From Pedobacter sp. BS3 (lineage in GTDB: Bacteria > Bacteroidota > Bacteroidia > Sphingobacteriales > Sphingobacteriaceae), in NCBI RefSeq assembly GCF_008274585.1, contig NZ_VTRT01000003.1:124001-188000 (forward strand): a DNA stretch of 64,000 nt, given 5' to 3'. A program made the position numbers and the translations under genes. Below, piece by piece: positions 42,452-50,789 of this stretch; within the stretch, counting starts at the first letter, position 1; each line of letters opens with the position of its first letter. A model generated the notes under the pieces. That model had not been told where the DNA came from and did not search any database. It worked only from the letters and a program-made list of their open reading frames with translations.

Positions 42452-43447
42452 TCAGAATCGTTTAAAGCCAATAAATTCCCTGACAGCAGTGAGGGTTTTG
42501 CGGGCGCTTTCACGGGCTTTTTCTGCGCCAAAGGTGGCTACTTTATGGAGATAATTAGTATCTGATGCGATTTCCTGGATGCGTTCACGTACCGGTTGGG
42601 TAGCAATGATCATATCCTCGGCCAGTTGTTTCTTAAAATCGCCATAGCGTATCTGGCAGGAATTATACAACTGGTCAAAATGCTGATAAGTATCTTCGGA
42701 GGATACAATTTTCATCAGATCGAACAGATTTTGAATAGCTTCGGGCTTTTGCTGGTTCGGTTCCGTTGGGCCGCTATCGCTGACCGCCCGCATTACTTTT
42801 TTGCGGATTATTTCCGGTGTATCTGATAGATATACGGCGTTAGCCTCGCCTTCAGATTTTCCCATTTTGCCTTTCCCGTCGAGGCCGGGAACCTTAACCA
42901 GCTTATCAGAAAAGCTGAATGCATAAGGCTCGGGGAAATAGTCCACGTTATACATCCGGTTAAACCGGTTACCAAAAGTTCTTGCCATTTCCAGGTGCTG
43001 TTCCTGGTCTTTTCCAACCGGAACTTTGGTTGCCCGGTGGATCAGGATATCGGCGGCCATAAGCACCGGATAGGTTAACAATCCGGCATTAACGTTATTG
43101 GGCTGTGCCCGTACTTTATCTTTAAAAGAAGTGCTTCGCTCCAGTTCGCCCAGGTACGCATTCATATTTAAGAATAAATATAATTCGATCACCTCAGGCA
43201 CGTCAGATTGCAGATATATGGTAGCTTTTTCGGGATCAATGCCTGCCGCCAGGTATTCAACCAGTACGTGCTTTACATTTTCGTGCAGGTTTTGCGGGGT
43301 TGGATGGGTAGTTAATGAATGATAATCAGCAATGAAGAAAAAACAATGATACTCATGCTGCATTTTTACAAAATTCTGAATGGCTCCGTAATAATTTCCT
43401 AAGTGAAGTTTTCCGGTACTCCGGATGCCGCTGACAACAGTTTCCAT
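42452..43447 (-). CDS. trpS: Tryptophanyl-tRNA synthetase
   Basis: A 331-residue class I aminoacyl-tRNA synthetase. The HIGH-type motif is KLHLGNYYGA (residues 13-22) and the KMSKS-type motif is GKMGKSEGEANA; PVLMAADILIH and PVGKDQEQHLE are typical of bacterial TrpS. Length is standard. It is divergent from plsC with only 41 bp between the two start codons. Confidence 0.96.
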   Translation of the reverse strand: METVVSGIRSTGKLHLGNYYGAIQNFVKMQHEYHCFFFIADYHSLTTHPTPQNLHENVKHVLVEYLAAGIDPEKATIYLQSDVPEVIELYLFLNMNAYLGELERSTSFKDKVRAQPNNVNAGLLTYPVLMAADILIHRATKVPVGKDQEQHLEMARTFGNRFNRMYNVDYFPEPYAFSFSDKLVKVPGLDGKGKMGKSEGEANAVYLSDTPEIIRKKVMRAVSDSGPTEPNQQKPEAIQNLFDLMKIVSSEDTYQHFDQLYNSCQIRYGDFKKQLAEDMIIATQPVRERIQEIASDTNYLHKVATFGAEKARESARKTLTAVREFIGFKRF

Positions 43448-43472
43448 ATACGGCGAAAGTAAGTATTTTTTC

Positions 43473-43480
43473 TATTTTTG
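43473..43480 (+). promoter_or_regulatory. -7 box for plsC, very close to the start codon
   Basis: TATTTTTG matches TAnnTTTG and ends 8 bases before the ATG at 43489. As for ubiX, the mRNA would be nearly leaderless. Confidence 0.45.
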
Positions 43481-43488
43481 ATGGCGCT

Positions 43489-44217
43489 ATGCTCCGACTT
43501 TTGAAAAAAGTACACCTTTGGTTTTACGCTATTGAAGTATGCTTATATTTCTTTTTGCTGTATCCGCTTTTGTACTACTTTTCACGCAAGGTATCGCGAT
43601 TTTCACGTTTGAATAAAGTACGCCGGTTTTTAGGATTCATCAGCTCGGCAACAGCCGGATTTTTTTATTCCTTTTCATACGAAGTACCCGTTGACTGGTC
43701 AAAAACCTACATTATCTGTCCAAACCATACGTCTTTTCTGGATATATCTGCCGTTAGCGTAATGATAACCGGTAATTTTGCTTTTATGGGCAAGGATGAG
43801 CTGTTGGAGAACCCGGTAACCCGGTTGTTTTTTAAAACGATTGATATTCCTTTAAACCGTCAAAGTAAAATATCGTCGTTCAGGGCATTTAAGCGAGCCG
43901 AAACCTATCTGAAACAAGGCATCAGCATGGTCATCTTCCCCGAAGGAAAGATCGGAGATACTTATCCGCCGGTGTTACATTCGTTCAAAGACGGGCCGTT
44001 CAGGCTGGCCATAGAGCAGCAGATACCCATTGTACCGGTAACCATACGTGATACCTGGAAAAAAATGTGGGATAATGGTTTTAAATATGGAAGTAGACCG
44101 GGGATTTGCGATATTTGCGTGCACAAACCCATAGAAACATCCGGGTTAACGGTAAATGATGAGGATAGTTTGCGGGAAACGGTTTTCCGGATTATCCAAA
44201 AAGAGTTTCGGACATAG
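43489..44217 (+). CDS. plsC: 1-acyl-sn-glycerol-3-phosphate acyltransferase
   Basis: A 242-residue membrane-associated acyltransferase that makes phosphatidic acid from lysophosphatidic acid. A long N-terminal hydrophobic segment (residues 10-32) anchors it. The catalytic HX4D motif is CPNHTSFLD (His80, Asp85) and the substrate motif is FPEGKIGD. Divergent from trpS and followed 62 bp later by gatC. Confidence 0.9.
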   Translation: MLRLLKKVHLWFYAIEVCLYFFLLYPLLYYFSRKVSRFSRLNKVRRFLGFISSATAGFFYSFSYEVPVDWSKTYIICPNHTSFLDISAVSVMITGNFAFMGKDELLENPVTRLFFKTIDIPLNRQSKISSFRAFKRAETYLKQGISMVIFPEGKIGDTYPPVLHSFKDGPFRLAIEQQIPIVPVTIRDTWKKMWDNGFKYGSRPGICDICVHKPIETSGLTVNDEDSLRETVFRIIQKEFRT

Positions 44218-44250
44218 ATGCAAAGATTGATTGGGATTTCGTTGTACTCA

Positions 44251-44275
44251 ATTTTTAACTTTTGACTTTTTACTT
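44251..44275 (+). repeat. Pyrimidine heptad tract upstream of gatC
   Basis: ATTTTTAACTTTTGACTTTT and TAC, ending 4 bp before the gatC start codon. Confidence 0.6.
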
Positions 44276-44279
44276 AGAA

Positions 44280-44573
44280 ATGAAGCTTGATAACGCTACT
44301 ATTGATAAAATTGCTCACCTGGCACGTCTTAACGTTGCCGATAGCGAACGCGAAAACCTGCTGAAGGATATGAACAATATCCTCAATTTTATGGAAAAGC
44401 TGAACGAACTGGACACTACCGGCGTTGAGCCGCTTATTTACCTGACAGACAGCGTAAATGTTTGCCGCGAGGATGTGGTAAATAAGGAGATCACTGTTGA
44501 AGAAGCGCTTAGAAATGCTCCCTTGCACGATGAACACTATTTTAAGGTAGCTAAGGTTATTCATAAGCAGTAA
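44280..44573 (+). CDS. gatC: Asp-tRNA(Asn)/Glu-tRNA(Gln) amidotransferase subunit C
   Basis: A 97-residue subunit that helps assemble the GatCAB complex, which amidates misacylated Glu-tRNA(Gln) or Asp-tRNA(Asn). IAHLARLNVADSERENL, INNILNFMEKL-like helix and TTGVEPLIY are family features. The ATG at 44280 is chosen over 44262 because the six extra residues come from the pyrimidine heptad tract. gatA and gatB are not in this window. Confidence 0.9.
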   Translation: MKLDNATIDKIAHLARLNVADSERENLLKDMNNILNFMEKLNELDTTGVEPLIYLTDSVNVCREDVVNKEITVEEALRNAPLHDEHYFKVAKVIHKQ

Positions 44574-44610
44574 TTGGTTGGTTAGTGGTTAGTTGTTAGT
44601 GATTAGATGG
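44574..44610. repeat. Low-complexity TTAGTTGG tract
   Basis: TTGGTTGGTTAGTGGTTAGT and further units directly after the gatC stop codon. The complement is like the CTAACCA tracts elsewhere in the window. Confidence 0.5.
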
Positions 44611-44698
44611 CTGTATCTCCTATCTCCCTCCCTCAGGTAGGGTTGGGCTACCAACTCTGTAACAAATCTTACTGGCCGGTGTCTAAAGAAATAAAAAC

Positions 44699-45460
44699 AT
44701 GCCCGATAAGCCGTTAATCAGCATTAAAGACATTGGCCGGAAATACGTCATTGGTGCAGAAACCATCTATGCCCTGAAATCTGTAAGCCTGGAAATTCAC
44801 AAAGGTGAGTTTGTTGCTTTGATGGGCCCGTCGGGTTCGGGAAAATCTACGCTGATGAATATTCTGGGCTGCCTGGATACGCCATCTAAAGGCGACTATA
44901 TCCTTAACGGGATACACGTAAGCCAGATGAGCGATAGTGAGCTGGCTGAGGTACGTAATAAAGAGATCGGATTTGTTTTCCAGACATTTAACCTGCTGCC
45001 GCGTTCATCGTCGTTAGATAATGTGGCGTTGCCTTTAGTTTATGCCGGTATTAGTAAAAGCGAGCGTACCGAGCGGGCAAAAAAAGCTCTGGAGAATGTA
45101 GGTCTGGGAAACCGTATCGATCATAAGCCTAATGAATTATCCGGCGGACAGCGCCAGCGGGTGGCTGTAGCACGGGCGTTGATCAATGATCCATCTATTA
45201 TTCTGGCCGATGAACCTACCGGTAACCTCGATACCAAAACCTCAGTAGAGATCATGGGCTTGCTGGAAGAGATCCATTCACGAGGCAATACGATTATCCT
45301 GGTGACCCACGAGGAAGATATTGCGCAACATGCCCATCGTATTGTGCGTATGCGTGACGGCCTGATAGAAAACGATTATAAAAACACTGATATCAAATCC
45401 GTTTCACCGCGTTTACAGGCCTTCAAAGATAACGGTTCAGACTGGGAGAAAATCCCATGA
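44699..45460 (+). CDS. ABC transporter ATP-binding protein (MacB/LolD-like)
   Basis: A 253-residue ATPase subunit. Walker A is GPSGSGKS (residues 43-50), the Q-loop [11 protein letters not shown], signature LSGGQRQR, Walker [13 protein letters not shown] and the H-loop LVTHEE. The sequence [15 protein letters not shown] and the motif order match the MacB/LolD/FtsE group that drives mechanotransmission or lipoprotein release. No permease gene adjoins it, so its membrane partner must be encoded elsewhere. Confidence 0.92.
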   Translation: MPDKPLISIKDIGRKYVIGAETIYALKSVSLEIHKGEFVALMGPSGSGKSTLMNILGCLDTPSKGDYILNGIHVSQMSDSELAEVRNKEIGFVFQTFNLLPRSSSLDNVALPLVYAGISKSERTERAKKALENVGLGNRIDHKPNELSGGQRQRVAVARALINDPSIILADEPTGNLDTKTSVEIMGLLEEIHSRGNTIILVTHEEDIAQHAHRIVRMRDGLIENDYKNTDIKSVSPRLQAFKDNGSDWEKIP

Positions 45461-45724
45461 AGTCTGTTGCTTAGTTTTTTAGTTTGTTGGCTGTTTAGCA
45501 GGATTTGTATTTGCCCCATTTTTGAAGAATAAGACTGCATATTTTACAACTGTAATTCACTGCAACGTATCATGTACAGCATTTTCCATCATCATTTTTA
45601 AGTAAAAACTTCAAATGCGACGTTCATTAACCAGGCAAATATCTTTAAATTTACCCATCAAAAAACATCTGCGTAAACATCATTGTTTATAGTACAAATC
45701 CGTAACCGAGAAATTTTATTTTGT

Positions 45725-46363
45725 ATGCATTTTGAGAAAATACATAACAAAGGTCAAGCCCGATTATTCCAGAACAATTTTTTAGAAAGTCTCACAAAAA
45801 CCCGCCCCTGGGTTATTTATATCATGTATATTCCCCTGTCGGCCTGGATGCTTTATCACAGTTATGCAGCATTTGGCTGGTCGCTGGGTTTTATTGCCGG
45901 GCTATTTTTGCTGGCTTTTTTCAGCTGGACGTTATTTGAGTATTTTGCCCACCGTTACCTGTTCCACTACGAGGCAACCTCAACGTTGGGACAGCGTATT
46001 GTGTACATATTTCACGGCAACCATCATGAATATCCCCGCGACAGGATGCGCCTGTTTATGCCGCCCGTACCCAGCATTATCCTGGCAGCAGTTATATTTT
46101 CGCTCATTTACGGACTGTCGGCACTGTTTACCGGAAACGGCGATTACGCCTTTGTCTATTTTCCCGGCTTCCTGATGGGCTACCTGGCGTATGTCTCCAT
46201 GCACTATGCCATACACGCCTACCCGCCGCCCAGAATGCTCAAATCCCTGTGGCGAAACCATCACCTGCATCATTACAAATATCCCGAAAAAGGCTTTGGC
46301 GTAAGCTCCGTTTTCTGGGACAAAGTGTTCAGAACCGAACCCAGGGAAGAAATACAATCGTAA
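45725..46363 (+). CDS. Fatty acid hydroxylase superfamily protein
   Basis: A 212-residue integral membrane di-iron enzyme. The eight-histidine pattern is visible in HRYLFH, FHGNHHEYPRD, MHYAIHAY and WRNHHLHHYKYPEKGFGVSS; this order fits the FA2H/sterol-desaturase group, which hydroxylates acyl chains. In Sphingobacteria, which make sphingolipids and 2-hydroxy fatty acids, sphingolipid acyl 2-hydroxylation is a reasonable guess. I start at ATG 45725; the upstream 14 residues (from 45683) are not family-like. Confidence 0.85.
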   Translation: MHFEKIHNKGQARLFQNNFLESLTKTRPWVIYIMYIPLSAWMLYHSYAAFGWSLGFIAGLFLLAFFSWTLFEYFAHRYLFHYEATSTLGQRIVYIFHGNHHEYPRDRMRLFMPPVPSIILAAVIFSLIYGLSALFTGNGDYAFVYFPGFLMGYLAYVSMHYAIHAYPPPRMLKSLWRNHHLHHYKYPEKGFGVSSVFWDKVFRTEPREEIQS

Positions 46364-46381
46364 AATTCTTCATTTTTATTG

Positions 46382-46480
46382 AAAAGCAAGTTCCGGCAAC
46401 TATCGGTCACGATAGCCCGGCTTTACGCTTATACTGCACAAGCATTAGCCACAGGCCGGTATCCGCTCCAATCCGGTTTA
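46382..46480 (-). repeat. Dispersed ~110-bp repeat, copy 4 (diverged)
   Basis: The reverse complement contains TAAACCGGATTGGAGCGGAT, ACCGGCC, and AAAGCCGGGCTATCG, ending GCTTTTC. It lies 18 bp after the hydroxylase stop codon. It is the most diverged of the five. Confidence 0.65.
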
Positions 46481-46507
46481 TTGATCAATGGTCAGTGCAG
46501 TTAATAA

Positions 46508-46654
46508 AAATGAGGGTGTCTCAAAAGTCAGTAAAACCATCTATTTACAGTCACGCTTCCCCCGAATTCTCGGGGGAAGCGCCTGTAGCCATAATGAACC
46601 AATCCTTCGACAGGCTCAGGATGACCATAGGGGACTTTTGAGACACCCTCATTT
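46508..46654. mobile_element. 147-bp MITE-like element
   Basis: Perfect 22-bp terminal inverted repeats begin AAATGAGGGTGTCTCAAAAG (46508) and end with the complement at 46654. GGGTGTCTCAAAA-type ends are common on insertion sequences. The interior holds a strong hairpin CGCTTCCCCCGA-attc-TCGGGGGAAGCG (46554-46581) but no gene. No target duplication is obvious. Confidence 0.75.
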
Positions 46655-46731
46655 CAGTACGCCGGAATGCTATTGTCAAACTTTGCAGTGATTATATTGT
46701 TTTGGCTTATATTATTATTTAAAATAGCAAC

Positions 46732-47484
46732 ATGAAAATATTAACCTTATCAGCAGTAATGCTATATTTTTCTGTTCCGGTAATGGCACAAGACCTAAAA
46801 CAAGTTAGCTACTGGGATGGGCAGCAAAAACTAAATGGCCTGGTAACCAAAAACACAGGTAAAAAGCTTCCCGGTGTTTTAATACTTCCCGCCTGGAAAG
46901 GAATTGACGAGGAAGCAAAGAATGCCGCGTTAGCATTAGAAAAGCAGGGCTACGTAGCATTCATCGCCGATATCTATGGTGAAGGCAATATTCCTGCCGA
47001 TAATGCTGCGGCTGCCCGTATATCATCCAGCTTTAAAAACGATTACAAAGCCTACCAGAAAAGAATCAGTCTGGCGTTAGAGCAGCTAAAAAAGAACGCC
47101 AACAGTCAGAAGCTGGCTGTTATCGGTTATTGTTTTGGAGGAACAGGAGCATTGGAGGCGGCCCGTGCCAATCTCCCGGTGCAAGGCGTAGTGTCTATTC
47201 ATGGCGGGCTTGGCAAAGCCAGCGACAGGAAAAACGGCCCATTAAGCACCAAGATACTGATTGAGAATCCCGCAGATGATAAGAGCGTAACTCCCGAAAT
47301 CATGACCAACCTGATTGCGGAAATGAATGAAGCCAATGCCGATTGGCAGATCATCACTTATGCTCATTCAAAGCACACATTTACAGACCCCAAATCGCCG
47401 GATTATAATGAGATAATGGCTAAAAGAGCCTGGAACCATACCTTGTTATTTTTGAATGAGGTGCTGAGAAGTCAACAATTTTGA
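46732..47484 (+). CDS. Secreted dienelactone-hydrolase family protein
   Basis: A 250-residue alpha/beta hydrolase with a signal peptide (MKILTLSAVMLYFSVPVMAQ). The nucleophile elbow is GYCFGG (Cys), with the other triad members likely in NPADDKSV (Asp) and KHTFTDP (His); this is the dienelactone hydrolase pattern. The natural substrate is unknown. A strong hairpin follows 3 bp after the stop. Confidence 0.87.
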   Translation: MKILTLSAVMLYFSVPVMAQDLKQVSYWDGQQKLNGLVTKNTGKKLPGVLILPAWKGIDEEAKNAALALEKQGYVAFIADIYGEGNIPADNAAAARISSSFKNDYKAYQKRISLALEQLKKNANSQKLAVIGYCFGGTGALEAARANLPVQGVVSIHGGLGKASDRKNGPLSTKILIENPADDKSVTPEIMTNLIAEMNEANADWQIITYAHSKHTFTDPKSPDYNEIMAKRAWNHTLLFLNEVLRSQQF

Positions 47485-47486
47485 TA

Positions 47487-47516
47487 GTTTTGACAACTTT
47501 AAAAAGTTGTCAAAAC
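47487..47516 (+). terminator. Terminator hairpin after the dienelactone hydrolase gene
   Basis: GTTTTGACAACTTT - aa - AAAGTTGTCAAAAC forms a perfect 14-bp stem immediately after the stop codon at 47484. Confidence 0.7.
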
Positions 47517-47562
47517 TCAGCTATCAAACCCAAAACTGTGTACAGCACTGCCCCACCCTATC

Positions 47563-47670
47563 TAAACCGGATGGCAGCGGATACCGGCCTTGTGCGGTTA
47601 GGCTTGCAGGCGTATGAGCGTACAGCCGGACTACCGGAACCCATCATTACAGAATCCTGCTTTTCTAAAA
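47563..47670 (+). repeat. Dispersed ~110-bp repeat, copy 5
   Basis: TAAACCGGATGGCAGCGGAT, TGCGGTTAGGCTTGCAGG, CGTATGAGCGTACAGCCGGA, ending CTGCTTTTCTAAAA. An open frame across it (47481-47699) is not considered a gene. Confidence 0.8.
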
Positions 47671-47784
47671 TGCTAAACCAACCTATCTCCGGCTCATAGT
47701 TTATTTTTTATCGCTGATTATCAACGACTTAAACCTATAATTCTATATAATCTACAAAATATATAGATTTTATATAAAATATAT

Positions 47785-47792
47785 TATTTTTG
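47785..47792 (+). promoter_or_regulatory. -7 box of the orphan TonB receptor gene
   Basis: TATTTTTG in a very AT-rich stretch, 145 bp upstream of the start. The deduced leader contains two small stems (CCATAC-t-GTATGG at about 47838 and CACGC-actgaaa-GCGTG at about 47865). No known riboswitch was recognised. Confidence 0.45.
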
Positions 47793-47937
47793 CAGCCAAA
47801 TACACACGAATGATATCTTACAAGCTATTTATCAGGCCATACTGTATGGCGCAGGCAAATACCAGCACGCACTGAAAGCGTGATCCAATCCCGATTTCAC
47901 TAAATCTATTATCAACAATTAATCATACACAACAATC

Positions 47938-50517
47938 ATGAAACAACTTCTATATTTTACCTTATTCATTTTATTATGGGGCAGCACCGTATTTGCCCAG
48001 CAAAGTTTAACAGGAACGGTTAAAAACAACAAAGGCGAGGTTTTAGAAGGGACAACGCTCCGGATAAAAGGAACCACCGCGTATGCCATTTCAGATAACA
48101 ACGGAAAGTTCACCATCACCCTGAGAAAAGCTCCCCCCTTCTCACTTCTGGTTAGCCAGGTTGGTTATAAACTAAGAGAAGTTCCGGTTAGCACATTACC
48201 TGATACCCCGTTAGAGATAGTTCTTGACAACGACGACCAATTGTCGGAAATTGTGGTTACAGCCCGGCGAAGAAAAGAAATCGTACAGGATATTCCTATC
48301 CCTATCTCGGTAGTAAGCGGCGCTGCAGCAGAGAATGCGGGTGCTTTTAATGTAAACCGCTTAAAGGAGCTGGTACCTTCTGTTCAGTTATATGCATCAA
48401 ACGCCAGAAACACTACGCTCAATATCCGCGGATTGGGCTCTACCTTTGGATTAACCAATGATGGTATTGATCCGGGTGTTGGTTTTTATGTAGACGGAGT
48501 TTACTACGCTCGTCCGGCAGCTACCGCCGTAGATTTTATTGATGTAGATCAGATAGAAATATTGCGGGGCCCCCAGGGCACTTTATTTGGCAAGAACACT
48601 ACTGCGGGCGCATTTAACATTACTACCAAAAAGCCCAGCCAGATACCCAGCGCAAAGGTAGAGCTTAGCTACGGAAACTATAATTACATACAGGCTAAAA
48701 CATCGGTTACGGGGCCTGTAGCAAAAAATCTGGCGGCAAGAATATCCATTTCGGGCACGCAAAGAGATGGTACGATCTGGAACGCCAATGAAGAACGAAG
48801 GTATAATGGGCTAAATAACCTGGGCGCTAAAGGGCAATTATACTTTACACCGTCCGATAAATTTGAGCTGCTGTTAAGCGGAGACGTAAATATTCAGCAT
48901 CCTGCCGGTTATCCTTTGGTAGTGGCAGGAATTACTACAACCGAAAGAAGCGCTTATCGTCAATACGACCGGATCATTGCCGATCTGGGCTATCAGCCAA
49001 CTAAAGTTGATCCTTTTTCAAGAGTGATATATACGAATACGCCCTGGAAACAAGATCAATCCATAGGCGGAATATCGCTGAACGCGGATTATAAAATAGG
49101 CAAAGGGACATTAACCTCTACCACGGCCTGGAGATTCTGGAACTGGGATCCTACAAACGACAGGGATTTTACCGAGGTGGTGGCGCTTACCAAATCACAG
49201 GGCAATAGCCGCCATGACCAATATTCGCAGGAAGTGAGATATGCAGGTAACATCAATGATAAACTAAGCGGCGTTATTGGCGTTTTCCTGCTGGGACAAA
49301 AATTGCAGGGATTAGACCAAACCGAAGAGGTTGGCAAAGATCAGTGGCGGTTTGTGCAAACCAGCAACAACGGACAACAAGCAAAATATTCGACCCCGGG
49401 CCTGCTAGATGGGTACGGTATAAAAACAAATTCGGTAATTAACTCGTTAAGTACAGCCATATTTGCCCAGGTTGACTGGGAGTTTGTAAAGCATCTGCAC
49501 ATCTTACCGGGAATACGATTTACCTACGACAAAAAAGATGTTGATTACAACAGAACTACATACGGAGGATTGGAAACTACAGATCCGGACTTGCTTGCTC
49601 TGAAAAAGGCGGTTTATTCCGATCAAAAATTCAATACCAGTACACACAATAACAACATTTCGGGCAACTTAACCTTGTCTTACAGACCGGCAGATAAGTT
49701 TAACGTTTTCGCCACCTACTCTACTGCTTACAAACCGGTTGGTGTAAACGTAGGTGGATTGCCGACAACGTCTACCGGAGATCCGGATCTGTCTGTAGCG
49801 GTAGTAAAACCGGAATATGTGAAACATTACGAATTAGGTATTAAAACCCAACCGGTAAAAGGCGCTATATTCAATGTAACGGCATTCAATTCTGATATTA
49901 AGGATTATCAAACTACTGTTCAATCGCCGCAATTAGGTGTAAACAGGGGTTATCTGGCCAATGCGGAAAAAGTAAATGTAAAAGGTTTAGAAGTTGAAGG
50001 AAACTACCAGTTAGAACGTTTTTTGACCTTAAACGCCGCGGTTACCTATCTGGATGGTAAATATGTATCATTTAAAAACGCTCCTCTGCCATTGGAAGAA
50101 ACCGGTCATACCGAAGTAATTGATGGTGTAAGCACGCAGGTGGCGTTCAAGGATGCTTCCGGAGGTGTACTACCGGGAATTTCAAAGTGGAACGCCGCGG
50201 GAGGTGCGGAATTTAGTACGGCGGGTAGTTTAATTAATAAACAAGGCCGGTATTTTATTGCGGGTGATGTTACCTACCGTTCATCTTACTCATCAAATGC
50301 AACACCTTCTAACGTGTTGGTAGTAGACGGTTATTCTTTATTGAATGTCCGGTTAGGATTCCAGTCGGCAGCATTCTCGCTGTTTGTTTGGAGCAGAAAC
50401 CTAACCAATAAGAATTATTTTGAGCAGTTGCAGCCTGCTTCCGGAAACGCCGGTTTGTATGCCGGTGTACTTGGTGACCCAAGAACTTATGGAGCAACGG
50501 TACGTTATGCGTTTTAA
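47938..50517 (+). CDS. TonB-dependent outer-membrane receptor (FecA/siderophore-type, orphan)
   Basis: An 859-residue receptor with a signal peptide (ending near TVFAQ), a carboxypeptidase-D-like domain (residues 22-100), TonB box region (SEIVVTARRRKE), plug domain (VDQIEILRGPQGTLFGKNTTAG) and a 22-strand barrel ending in the aromatic RYAF. The plug signature and lack of a SusD neighbour place it with iron-complex or small-nutrient receptors, not the SusC group. It has its own promoter and a strong terminator, so it is monocistronic. Ligand unknown. Confidence 0.92.
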   Translation: MKQLLYFTLFILLWGSTVFAQQSLTGTVKNNKGEVLEGTTLRIKGTTAYAISDNNGKFTITLRKAPPFSLLVSQVGYKLREVPVSTLPDTPLEIVLDNDDQLSEIVVTARRRKEIVQDIPIPISVVSGAAAENAGAFNVNRLKELVPSVQLYASNARNTTLNIRGLGSTFGLTNDGIDPGVGFYVDGVYYARPAATAVDFIDVDQIEILRGPQGTLFGKNTTAGAFNITTKKPSQIPSAKVELSYGNYNYIQAKTSVTGPVAKNLAARISISGTQRDGTIWNANEERRYNGLNNLGAKGQLYFTPSDKFELLLSGDVNIQHPAGYPLVVAGITTTERSAYRQYDRIIADLGYQPTKVDPFSRVIYTNTPWKQDQSIGGISLNADYKIGKGTLTSTTAWRFWNWDPTNDRDFTEVVALTKSQGNSRHDQYSQEVRYAGNINDKLSGVIGVFLLGQKLQGLDQTEEVGKDQWRFVQTSNNGQQAKYSTPGLLDGYGIKTNSVINSLSTAIFAQVDWEFVKHLHILPGIRFTYDKKDVDYNRTTYGGLETTDPDLLALKKAVYSDQKFNTSTHNNNISGNLTLSYRPADKFNVFATYSTAYKPVGVNVGGLPTTSTGDPDLSVAVVKPEYVKHYELGIKTQPVKGAIFNVTAFNSDIKDYQTTVQSPQLGVNRGYLANAEKVNVKGLEVEGNYQLERFLTLNAAVTYLDGKYVSFKNAPLPLEETGHTEVIDGVSTQVAFKDASGGVLPGISKWNAAGGAEFSTAGSLINKQGRYFIAGDVTYRSSYSSNATPSNVLVVDGYSLLNVRLGFQSAAFSLFVWSRNLTNKNYFEQLQPASGNAGLYAGVLGDPRTYGATVRYAF

Positions 50518-50549
50518 TATGATGGTTTAACTAACACCTATTGGAAAAG

Positions 50550-50579
50550 AAAGAGTGGTTTCGTACCACTCTTTTTTTG
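50550..50579 (+). terminator. Intrinsic terminator of the TonB receptor gene
   Basis: AAAGAGTGGT - ttcgt - ACCACTCTTT followed by TTTTG: a 10-bp stem with a T run, 33 bp after the stop codon. Confidence 0.9.
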
Positions 50580-50588
50580 TTTGCTAGA

Positions 50589-50788
50589 TTAACGTGAGTT
50601 CGGGATAGGAAACGCACAACCTGTTTGCGCTCGTTTGCAAAACGAGTGCATCAATCTCCGGCGTTTGTAACGCCGGTAATAGCGGCCTTTGCTTGTTTTA
50701 AGCAACATTGCGGCGTTGAAAACGCCGTTTTATGGCATCCCGATTGCAAATCGGGACGAGCCTCCGCCTTAACCCGAACTCACGTTAA
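50589..50788. mobile_element. 200-bp multi-hairpin element with 16-bp inverted ends
   Basis: Perfect 16-bp terminal inverted repeats (TTAACGTGAGTTCGGG at 50589 and its complement ending at 50788) enclose four palindromes of one design: CTCGTTTGCAAAACGAG, CCGGCGTTTGTAACGCCGG, GGCGTTGAAAACGCC and CCCGATTGCAAATCGGG. It abuts the stop codon (50790-50792) of the TIGR02757 gene. No coding capacity. Confidence 0.75.
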
Positions 50789-50789
50789 C

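Noticed and set aside
46508-46654. Complete insertion sequence
   Set aside because: The ends resemble insertion-sequence ends but only 147 bp separate them, with no transposase gene.
47481-47699. Open frame of 72 codons over copy 5 of the dispersed repeat
   Set aside because: The predicted peptide is a direct reading of the repeat and recurs in part over copy 3 (39774-40265). No start signal or family match; it begins inside the stop region of the previous gene.
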